Translations under genes and position numbers: made by a program
Part shown: piece after piece, positions 34,286 to 43,414 of the stretch
How the letters are laid out: the number at the start of each line of letters is the position of its first letter
Position numbering within the stretch: the first letter of the stretch is position 1
Assembly: GCA_016490725.1 (NCBI GenBank)
Contig: JAEMHR010000107.1
Span: 31,079 to 95,078, forward strand
Reading direction: 5' to 3'
Source of the DNA: Amphichorda felina
Taxonomy: Eukaryota > Ascomycota > Sordariomycetes > Hypocreales > Bionectriaceae
Length of the DNA stretch: 64,000 bases
The notes under the pieces: generated by a model
Seen by the model: only the letters and a program-made list of their open reading frames with translations
Told to the model about the DNA's origin: nothing
The model's database searches: none

Positions 34286-36280
34286 ATGCGGTCATCAACA
34301 GCCGTGGGACTGGCGCTGGCCACGCGACTCGCCAACGCGGGGAAATGGAAGCTCAAGGGCGATCCCTTCGCCATCATTGACGAGCAGAAATGGGTCAATC
34401 CCGATGACATGACCTGGGACGACTTCAAGGCGCCGCCCGGTACCAATTGGAGCGATCCCACTCGCAAGGGCTCGGAGCGCAACTTCAACATTGCCCTCGT
34501 CACCCTCGACTATCCCGACCAGCCCTTTGTCGTCACCCAGGACCCCGAGTCCACCATCTTTGGGAACCCCCAGCCCTTCGCCGCCAACATTGCTCGCGAA
34601 GATGTCCCTGACTTCTACCACGACCTTCTCAATAAGCCCAATGACCTCAATGGAGGCCACACTCTGCACGAGTATTGGATGGAGGACTCGGCTGGTCGCT
34701 TCGGTGTCGACCTGACCGTCTTCGGAGCCTACGAGCTCCCTGGCCTGTCCTTTCAGTACGGTGTTGACGAGGAATGGATGAACGTCGGTGCTTGCCCCGG
34801 AAACTATACCTGCGACAAGGACCTCCGTGAGGATGGCCTTGGCATTTGGCGCAAGGACGTGGGAGACGACGTGGCCGACTCGTTTGAGCTCGTCTTCATC
34901 CTCTCCGCCGGCCAGGACGAATCCGGCTCGTGGCAGGAGTTTGGTGAGATGAAGTTTGACCCCAAGGAGAGTGTGCCGGACGAATTCGGTCCTCCCATGG
35001 ATACTGCCAACGGTTCTGCCAACTACGCGTCGACGAGATATGTCCCGTGGACGTCCTGGGCGTCTGCTGCATCCATCTGGCCCAATGCTGGCGGCGGCTC
35101 CTCGACCCAGGCCGAGAGCTCGGGAGCGGGTGTCTACGCCCACGAGCTGAGCCACCTCCTCAGCATTCCCGACAACTACAACAACCCGTACGGCGATCCT
35201 ATGCGTCGTGACTACACCGGCTCGTGGTCGATGATGAGCCGCGGCAGTTTCAATGGCCCCGGCGGTCCTCACTCGCGCTGGCAGATCCCCGCGCTGCAGG
35301 GCAGTGCCATGGGCTCGCTCCACACGATCCGTGACAAGTACAAGCTGGGCCTCATGGCCAACAGCAGCCTGCTGCGGCTGTCGAGCCCCGAGCTGGCCAA
35401 GTCGGGAGTTGTCATTGCCCAGCTCACGTCTCGCGCCGTCGACTCGGATCTGATGGGCCTCCGCGTCGAGATGGGGGCTGACCTGTCGCCGCCCTGCGAC
35501 ATCCAAACAGACGTCCTGTGCGACGGTGGCGGCTACGACAACTACGACATGGAGGTCGTCGACCGCATGGGTGCCGACTCGTTCCAGCCCGACCACGGCG
35601 TCATGATCAGCAAGACCAAGGACTCGAATCGGTCGCCATTCCAGTGGACCATTGACGCCAAGCCCGAGGACATTGAGCTCGTTGACTTCATCCGGCCCAA
35701 CGGCACTGAAGCCATGATCACCATGGGTGACTACCGCCAGCTGGCCGATGCCCTGTTCCATGCGGGTACCAGGTCGGGCAGCGAGTTCGAGTTCGTTGAC
35801 GAGGCGAATGGCCTGCAGTTTTACGTGCTGGACATTGCCCGCGACGAAGATGGTGTGCTGTCCTATGATGTCGGCGTCAAGTCGCTCGAGGGATCCGGGT
35901 CGAGCGAGTTTGGCGTGAGGCTGGCCAAGGGTAAGGCGCTGGGTGGCCACAAGAACAAGCCCACCAAGCAGGGAGTCGTCTGCTCGTTTGACCTGACCAA
36001 CACTGGCACCTATGTCGAGGGCGGAGACCATCCCTCGGACGTGTCCGCCTACGTCGGCAGCGACATCTACCGCCTCGAGGCCAAGGTCAAGGGCGCCGGG
36101 TGGCGTGTCGAAGTCCCCAATGCGCTTGTTGCCGCCAAGTTTGGCGAGACCGTGAGTGCCAATGTCGCCGTCGGTGCTTCGAAGCATGCGGACAAGAGGG
36201 GTGTTGTGACATTGACGGTTACGTCCGAGTCGGATTCTTCTATCAAGGCCACCGCTCAGTGCTCCGTAAAGAGGACGTGA
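34286..36280 (+). CDS. Secreted M6-like zinc metalloprotease, 664 aa
   Basis: One uninterrupted exon. A short signal-type N-terminus (MRSSTAVGLALATRLANA) precedes a domain with the zinc site HELSH at residues 286-290 followed by LLSIPDNY. The Asp/Asn-rich segment after it may give the third ligand. Conserved context includes GGGSSTQAESSGAGVYAHEL and GSWSMMSRGSF downstream, typical of the M6 (immune inhibitor A-like) group found in bacteria and in some fungi. The C-terminal third looks like a beta-rich domain (residues about 560-664). It probably degrades host or substrate proteins outside the cell. The very high GC at third positions and lack of introns contrast with the neighbours and might point to bacterial origin, but many fungal secreted proteases look alike, so this stays open. 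Confidence 0.85.
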   Translation: MRSSTAVGLALATRLANAGKWKLKGDPFAIIDEQKWVNPDDMTWDDFKAPPGTNWSDPTRKGSERNFNIALVTLDYPDQPFVVTQDPESTIFGNPQPFAANIAREDVPDFYHDLLNKPNDLNGGHTLHEYWMEDSAGRFGVDLTVFGAYELPGLSFQYGVDEEWMNVGACPGNYTCDKDLREDGLGIWRKDVGDDVADSFELVFILSAGQDESGSWQEFGEMKFDPKESVPDEFGPPMDTANGSANYASTRYVPWTSWASAASIWPNAGGGSSTQAESSGAGVYAHELSHLLSIPDNYNNPYGDPMRRDYTGSWSMMSRGSFNGPGGPHSRWQIPALQGSAMGSLHTIRDKYKLGLMANSSLLRLSSPELAKSGVVIAQLTSRAVDSDLMGLRVEMGADLSPPCDIQTDVLCDGGGYDNYDMEVVDRMGADSFQPDHGVMISKTKDSNRSPFQWTIDAKPEDIELVDFIRPNGTEAMITMGDYRQLADALFHAGTRSGSEFEFVDEANGLQFYVLDIARDEDGVLSYDVGVKSLEGSGSSEFGVRLAKGKALGGHKNKPTKQGVVCSFDLTNTGTYVEGGDHPSDVSAYVGSDIYRLEAKVKGAGWRVEVPNALVAAKFGETVSANVAVGASKHADKRGVVTLTVTSESDSSIKATAQCSVKRT

Positions 36281-38105
36281 CTATCTGTGCTGTTTCAGGT
36301 CGGATATCAAAACTACTATCATTTTTAAATATATATCTGCCAACATGCTTGCAGCGTTCTCGAAATTTGATATTAAAGGTCGTGCGTAGCTCGCCTAAAT
36401 GGGTACCTAAAGCCTAGCTATAAATATAGACCCTTCCTCTATATCCAAGTAGTGTTCTTAAAATATTTAAACAGTGTTCCAATAATATTGGGGGCAATAT
36501 TGAGGTCTTCCCCTACTCTGACGATCAAGCAGCTCCTATCATAAAGAGGGACAGTTCCAAGCAGATTCAACAAGGACCAGATTCACAGGCTTAGCTCCTG
36601 TTGTCCACCTTCTTGTAAGACCTGTGGGCATTCCCAACCGATCGCCTACTCGTAGCCGAGAAAGAGCGCTTAGTCAACTGCTTCTCTACTTCATCAACAG
36701 CGATACGGTCCTCAATATTCTTCATTTTGCGGATCGGGGTCAGGGTGTGGCTATACATATCGTAGCATATGCCGTCCACGCTAGTAAAGTCGGGATCCTG
36801 GGAGGTTTCCGAGAAGCACATCTTCTCTTGCTTATTTAACGGGTGGTTGGAGGTGGTCAAGTTTCTCTTCATCCAGCTACGACACTCGTTTAGGCCTAAC
36901 TTGCCCAACTTGTCTTAGTAGATGTGAAACCAGTTGCCCGCCAAGCGGGTAATACAATGAGTTCCCCGAGGTACATACTTGGGATTGCGCTATCGCGTAC
37001 ACTAAATAAACAGTTGGGTATATCACGATTCACTTGATCTAACTTGCCATATTGAGAGCATTTTATTGTGATGGAACTTTGAAATAGGCGGATACTTCGT
37101 ATTATCCTTTAATACCGCATGTTAGCTTGTTAGATACCTCGTATCAGTTTATAGGACAGCAACCATGCATTTTATAACGCCAGTCATGTGATATCTATGT
37201 GGCGTGTTTGTTTTCTCTAATACATTCCTTCTGGGTAGAATGACCCCAACGTGACATATATATACATGATCTGCAAGGGGCACTAGATCTTCAGAGCTCC
37301 TAGAACCCCGGTAGGGGCTAGCTCATCGCGCCAGTCCCAGTAGTCCCTCAGAGAATACAACGCCAGTGTGAGTACGACGACAGAAAGAATACGGCCCTGC
37401 ATTCCCTGTTCTAAACAATCTATGGCAGCCAACACAAAACCCGCTCCTAATAACGTCAATTATCTGGCCCCCAAATTGATAAAGAGGGGTAGTCGGCTCT
37501 GGGAGGCCGCCAGCTCTGGGAGGCCGCCAACACCGGGAGGCAGCCAACTCTGGGAGGCAGCCAACTCTACACACAATTGCCTCACCGGCCTCACGGCAAC
37601 CCCAAACCTGCCAGCTTGAGGTTGCCAATTAGCATCCTGCGCTTATTAAACACTCCATTGAGAGCCATACAAGGGCGGAATAATAATCTGCCAAGTCAAC
37701 TATGTGCTCCCCGTCTTTGCTGTGCCGTGTATAGGAGGTATGCTTGTCAACCGTCATAGCACAGTGGCAATAAGGATTATAAGAGGCGAGCAGGATATTA
37801 AACAAGGTAAATTTATATGCTTAGATTTATTGTGCTGCATTGAAAAAAGGAGAAGTCTTTGAAATATCGTCTTGTCCTAGGCGTGTTGCATATATAAATC
37901 AGGCTGTCCAGCTTGAAATGCCAATTGTCCCAATCATCGTCTTCGGTCTTAGGAAACTTCAAAAATTAGTTATCTATAAATCATCATACTTAACCATCTT
38001 TGCGTAACCTCAAGTTGGCTTCCAACTAATCTGATTCTGTATGAAGTTCTAGCTTACTATTGGGGCTTAAAACTATCCTGCGCTCCGTGAAATTTCACTT
38101 GCTAT
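36281..38105. other. AT-rich gene-poor stretch with a minisatellite
   Basis: It contains many TATA/TTAA runs and short broken frames. A minus-strand frame at 36908-36591 gives 105 residues without known motif. The stretch looks like old decayed sequence, possibly affected by repeat-induced point mutation, but no transposon protein could be recognised. A 17-bp tandem repeat sits at 37501-37568. Confidence 0.5.
37501..37568. repeat. 17-bp minisatellite, four copies
   Basis: The unit is GGGAGGCMGCCAACTCT with small changes, repeated four times head to tail (68 bp). It is a GC-rich island inside AT-rich sequence. Confidence 0.95.
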
Positions 38106-38773
38106 CTACAATTCCAAATGGTTTGAGCGCCCATCCACGTTCTCGGCTGCATCTCCCTGGTCCCCTAACAGCACCCCATTTGGTTTCTCAGCTAGTGACA
38201 TCTGTTGCGTCTTCGTATCAGCGCCCAGAGACAACCAACCGCTTGCAACTTGGTCCCAGTGCCCTCATGGCAACGTAGAAAGAGGTGACTCACCTGCCAC
38301 ACGTCAACCAAGGCATATTTGCTCGATTCAACTGCATCCGGAAGCCACAAGATCCCCGCCGTGACGACGTAGTTGAGCCACTCGTAGTCCGGATGCCCCG
38401 TCTGGTAGGTGCTCCTTACTAGGAACCCGCCAGCGGGCTGCCCGCCACCCGACGTCTCGATGAGGATGTCGACCCCATCATCGGTGTGCAGGTTATACCG
38501 CGCGTCTGCAAAGAAGATACCCTTGGAGTCGGCGATGGCCCAGTCGGCGCCGAGGTTGCTCACTGTCCCTTTCATACGAGGGCCTTCAAAGGTGCCGCCA
38601 AGAATAGGGATCGCCACGCGGGTCCCAAAGCCGTAGTCGCCAATCGACCAGAGCTCTCCGAGCGTCAAATTGGCTGCGTAAAGGAACTCCCAGCTAGGTT
38701 GGCCCAGTCTCTGGGCAGCAGCAAGGTCAAAGCCTGCGGCCGCTGCCGCCATGATAAACGCGAGGAGTCTCAT
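38106..38773 (-). CDS. DUF3237-family protein with signal peptide, 191 aa
   Basis: Exons 38773-38294 and 38201-38106 join to 192 codons. After a signal peptide (MRLLAFIMAAAAAGFDLAAA) comes the DUF3237 fold: ANLTLGELWSIGDYGFGTRV, IPILGGTFEGPRMKGTV, GADWAIADSKG, ARYNLHTDDGVDILIETSGG and ALVDVWQ. The family has a beta-barrel-like fold and unknown biochemical role; most members I know lack a signal peptide, so export is the unusual point. The last exon boundary is less sure: it gives WQM, which fits relatives, but then an unconserved tail of about 30 residues. If the intron were retained the protein would end with a different tail. Confidence 0.82.
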
Positions 38774-39102
38774 TGAGAACAGGTAGGGAGTATTACTTAT
38801 GTATTAGAATAAGGTAGAATATACAGTGACTCGGCCAGGTTCCCATCTCAACCCGAGAACGCCATGAACATTTATATACAAGCACCGCTTCCCCAACCCC
38901 CAGAGTTGCGGCGAGACGAGGCGCCATCTTGGCCCTGGCATTCCATTCGCAAGACCAATACCGAAAATCTGCGGCAATTGATTTTTTACATGTCGTATTT
39001 GTAGTAAGTAGCCCAAGTGCGTGTCCCCGCTCCTGATGGCAACTTGGCAGCTGTCTCACAACTATGCGTAACCGCTAGGCATGGATGACGCAATTGAAAC
39101 CA
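38774..39102. other. Intergenic, promoter of DUF3237 gene and 3' end of exchanger gene
   Basis: 329 bp with no coding sequence of note. Confidence 0.5.
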
Positions 39103-41263
39103 TCACTCGGGAGCAAGATAGGCTCCGATTCTGCATCGTCGTCAGCAATAATCTTGTAAGTGCTTTTGTTTCATTGGCAGTACCCACCCGATGATAGCGT
39201 AGCATCCGCACACTAGCCCTCCGCGGAGGGCATTCGACGTCGAGCCGCCCGAGCTCTCGCTCAGTATGATAATGTTGACGAGAAGGACCGTGCCCACGAG
39301 CGTCGCCATCTCGAAGAAGTTGAACGTCAGGAACAGATCTCGGTCCAGGATCCACCCGGCCAGCACCGTGAGCGGCGCAACGCACAGGGCAATCTGAATA
39401 GACGATCCCACCGACACGGCAATGGCCAGGTCGAGCTTCTCCCGGACGGCCACGGTGACGACGGTGATATACTCGGCCATGTTACCCACAATGGGCAGGA
39501 TGATCAGGCCGATCATGGCTTCCGAGAGATGCCCCTCGTGGGTGATTTGGTCAATCGTGGATACGAGGAACTCGGCATTCATTGACATGAGACCAGAGCT
39601 GACAATCAATACCAGAATCGATATGGCCCGGTGAACCTTCACGCTACCCTTGGGAGGCGCCTCAACAGGAACAGGCCCAAACCCATCAATGCTGGTGCGC
39701 ATCGCGCGACGCGTGGGCAGAGCAGACCTCATCAACACCCTCATGCCATCAGATCCAATCGACGACTCCCTGCTAGGCCGCCCCACGCCGGACTCCAGCG
39801 AGATGGATCTTCCCCTGGTGCTGTAGATGGAAGCCGGGGCGCCCGCGCCGCTTCGGCCTGCCATCCCAGGGTCCTCAGATACATCGCCAGTGACGGCGGG
39901 GCCAGTGCGTCCGTGGACATCGGCCATCTCGATTCTCAATTCAGGCTTCGGGTACTCTGCGTGGCTGTCATTTCCCTGCTCGTCAGCAAAGCGGATGGTC
40001 CGCTGAGGCATGACCAGTGTGCTGATGGCCTGAGAGCGCATAGGACCTTGCTGGGAGGCCATGGAGGGCGGCGCCTGCTGGGCTTCGGAGTCGTCTGTGA
40101 TGAATGACGACGCATCCGTCGCGCGCTGTGGTGTTTTCAGCTCATGGTAGATGTAGAGCATGTAGATGGCCAGCACGACGCAGGCCGTGATGCGGCTCAT
40201 CATCAAAGTGGCTTCGTCCGTGTTATCCTTGTCGTGGAAAGCGGATTGAAAAGCCGTCTACCGTCTGCGTCAGTCATGCACAAGAGCCATCGGCGGCCTA
40301 GGATCATACCGGCATCAGGAAAACAAACACAGATACAAAGAGCAGGCATCCCAGGATCTGGGTCCCCGCAGTGCCATACACGGTCTGTGTGTCGATCAGA
40401 CTGCAGGCGAGGAGTGCAGACCCTAAGATAAGGAGGATGTTGACTAGGATGGACCCAAGGATGGACGACTCCACGACACGGACATGGCCATTTGCCAATG
40501 CCACACTGCCAGGTTAGCATCACAAGAAGGCTATACCATAACGGGGCCATAGTGCTCACATGCTACAACCAAGTAGTATCAGCATTCCGGTAGGGGTCGG
40601 TGGGAGGAGGGCCATGGAGCGTTACTTACAATAAGATCAGTTCTACCAGGTTCCCCAGACTGATGTTGAGGAGGGCCCCGACGGTATCGCCAGCATCAGC
40701 CGCAATCCTCTCGGTAGCGTCGGTGAGCAGAGCTGACAGGGGAATAATGGCCATGGCGTTCGTGCCGAATATCCACGGCGGGGGGCATTTGGTCAGGTAG
40801 GTGGCAACGCCGATGGGGACGAAGACGACGAGGGCGTTGAGCTTGGATGAGAACATGATTTCTCGCAGCGAGCTCATGGGGCCTCCGGGCGAGGAGGCAT
40901 GCGCAGTCTCGCCGCCGACACTGACATAGCTTGGTTGACCAGGCGTCGAGAGTGATCTCAGCCAGGAGGGGGCATACAGTAAGCTCCTGAAGTAATCTAC
41001 TTGTGGGCATGTGTGTGAGACAACCAGACGGAATGGCGACTAGACCAGCTTCATGGGCTCCTTCTTTACTCACCTCGCCATCCGCGCGACCGATAGTCAG
41101 GGCGGTGCTGTGCCCAGCTGCGGCGATGGAAGTCGTCGTCCATGGGTTCAAAGGAGCCATCGTCCTCTGACATGGCGGGATTGCCGGTTCCATCGGAGCC
41201 GTCGGAGTCGGTCGCGTTGCTATTGGAGCATGTTCCATGGCTGCCCTCTGTCGAGATATCCAT
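39103..41263 (-). CDS. Vacuolar-type Ca2+/H+ exchanger (CAX/VCX), 617 aa, with predicted 3-nt micro-exon
   Basis: Exons 41263-41074, 40996-40630, 40562-40560 (3 nt), 40505-40310, 40257-39188 and 39130-39103 join to 618 codons. The protein has a hydrophilic acidic N-terminus, then the two cation-exchanger repeats: c-1 with GALLNISLGNLVELILF, and c-2 with GNMAEYITVVTVAVREKLD. A long cytosolic loop of about 160 residues rich in Ser and Arg separates them, and the C-terminus is LCVAPLTVLAGW and onward. CAX proteins move Ca2+ into the vacuole against protons and shape calcium signals. Skipping the 3-nt exon also keeps the frame but loses one residue inside the conserved c-1 helix. An upstream in-frame Met near 41560 exists, but its added residues look non-coding. 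A 10-bp repeat array lies about 340 bp upstream. Confidence 0.9.
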
Positions 41264-42509
41264 GCCAGTTGCCAAAAACACGCCAAAGCACACCAAAGCC
41301 GGCCGTTCAAGTTCTGCGCGTGGAGACGACAGGCGGGAAGAATGCAAGATGGGCAGAGGGCCAGAGGCGGAGGGCCAGAGGCAGCAGAGGGCAGAGAAGG
41401 GCTGCCGCCGCTGACGCCCCGTGCCAAGGGGGCGCGTATTTAGCGACGGGCGCCCCAAGGACCCCCAAGGAACCCAAGGAACCCATTGGCGACCCGGGAG
41501 GGAGCCGGTACGGGTTTGTGGGCTTGTGGAATTGGCGGCATTGGCGGTGGACCAGGTCACGAGACCGTGGGCTGCCTCTGGAAATGAGTCTCATTATGTT
41601 GGGCTCGCGGTGGCTCGCGATGGCCCACGATAGCCCGCGATAGCCCGCGATAGCTCACGATAGTGGGCGCGGCGTTGTCGCGCAGTGCTACGCCGGGGCC
41701 GTTATGGCGTTAACGGCGCAGAAAGGGGCCCCTCGGGCGAATTGCGAAACCCCCTAACAGAGTCCTGTCGAAAATTCAATGCTCCAATCCAGCCGCACCA
41801 TGCAAATCCACCTCCTACCGACGCGCCTGAGCACGGAGTACGGAGTACTCGTACCGTCCATAATACCGAGTCGCCTGGGTCGCCTGGGCCGTGACAGGAA
41901 ATCCTCGCTGGACCCCTTCTGGACCCTTTCTGGCACGCTTGGCTCCCGTCTAATTTCATCCCCTGCCCGGCCCGCCCGGCCGTCTCATCTTGACTTGTTG
42001 GTCATTGGATCCCGTCATCTCATCATCTCTGCTTCACCACCAGCTCTCAAGTCTCGACTCGGGCCAAATTTTAAGGCTCAAACATGTCTTGACCCTCGTG
42101 CACCGGCATTGGAGCAGCGACACCACGCAGCACTCGTACGCGTCTCCAGCCAGACAACGCCATGATTGTTCATTCTTCAAAACAATCCTGAAAAAAATGG
42201 CGCACCGCCTAATCTGATACACATTTATTATCTACCTATACAACAGACATCAGCCAGGGTATAGCCCGTACGGTACGCGTATACATGTACATAGATACCC
42301 AACCGGTAGTGAACAAATCCGACAATTATGCTTAGACAATCGACGTCATCAACATTGAAGTCGTACGCGTACTTCGGACCCGTACGAATATCCTCGGTAG
42401 GGACACCTCCCCCCTGAACCATACGAATATTGCTCGTATATCCGTGCCCTGTTCTATCTAGGCCGTCTCGTCGTCAATTCGTTCCCTTGGCGTCGTCTCT
42501 CTCGTCCTC
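41264..42509. other. Intergenic, exchanger promoter side and NLP 3' side
   Basis: It holds a 10-bp periodic repeat (41601-41660), one TACGGAGTA word (41839-41847) and no coding sequence that I trust. Confidence 0.5.
41601..41660. repeat. Six imperfect 10-bp repeats upstream of exchanger gene
   Basis: Successive decamers GGGCTCGCGG, TGGCTCGCGA, TGGCCCACGA, TAGCCCGCGA, TAGCCCGCGA and TAGCTCACGA share TRGCYCRCGA. The spacing equals about one DNA turn. Confidence 0.9.
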
Positions 42510-43414
42510 TCAAGGAGTCCCTGGCGATCCCTCGTCCAGATGCACGTCAAACTCCACGCCATCCGGCATCGCCTTTTCAATCTGGCTCGGGAACGAGTCG
42601 TCCAGCGCAATGTTGGCCTTTCCAAAGTCGTGCGCGTAGAGCTTGGCCCTGATGCCGGCGGGGAACCCGTTGTATGATACCAGGTCGCCCAGGAACCACT
42701 CGCCCGTGTGGTTCTCGATGGCCTCGTCCTTCTCGGTGCCGAAGCGGAAGCAGTGTGTCGAGCCTCCGTCCTTGTGGTACACCATCTTGGGCCGCTCGCC
42801 CAGGAATCGCACCTTCGACGCTGGGCGGATGTCATAGTTTCCATGCTGGCTGGCTCCGACGTACTGGACCTTGTTGTCCTTGACCCATACGGCTATGTGC
42901 TAATGATGGACGACGGGTCAGTCTTGTCGTTCACTCGGCTTGAAGGCACTTGCGGCACACTCACCTCCCAGTCGTGGGTGTGGCCCACGTCGATAAAGTT
43001 CTGGACCGCGACGTCCTTCTCAAAGTAATAATCGTATATATACACGCACCAGCCGCTGTTGCAGCGCTGTCGCGAGTAGACATTGTTGTTCTCCAAGTCT
43101 GAGGCATCGTGGCAGTCCTGCGAGGCACTGACCCAGTTGTGCTCGAGGCCCTGCGAGATGTTGCCCTGGGCATCGATGGCGGGGACGTTGTAGCAGCCGT
43201 CCGTGTCGAAATCCATGGCGGGCTGCCATCGGCGGTCGTTCGCCGTCGCCCTCATGGGCAGCGCCTTCGGGGGGTCGGGGGCGGCGAGCGAGACGGTGAT
43301 GTTCCTATAAGGCACAGTGACGTTCGCGTAGGGCCCTGAGACGGCGTTGGAGGAGCCAACGGCACCGAGAAGGACCAGGGCAGCCTGCCCAACAGCAAAG
43401 GTTGTGGACACCAT
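42510..43414 (-). CDS. NLP (NPP1/necrosis-inducing-like) secreted protein, 279 aa
   Basis: Exons 43414-42965 and 42899-42510 join to 280 codons. A signal peptide (about residues 1-24) is followed by an NPP1 domain. Visible conserved parts are the N-terminal Cys-rich segment with four Cys between residues 74 and 123, the heptapeptide region at 144-150 reading GHTHDWE, and later FRFGTEKDEAIENHTGEW and VSYNGFPAG. NLPs are secreted by fungi, oomycetes and bacteria; many bind plant membrane sphingolipids and trigger necrosis, others are not toxic. The usual heptapeptide is GHRHDWE, so the third position differs here. Whether this member is active cannot be told. The gene is complete, with no break. 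Confidence 0.93.

Noticed and set aside
34295..36187. 630-residue minus-strand frame opposite the metalloprotease
   Set aside because: Same reason: a long antisense shadow of a GC-rich intronless gene, with no family resemblance.
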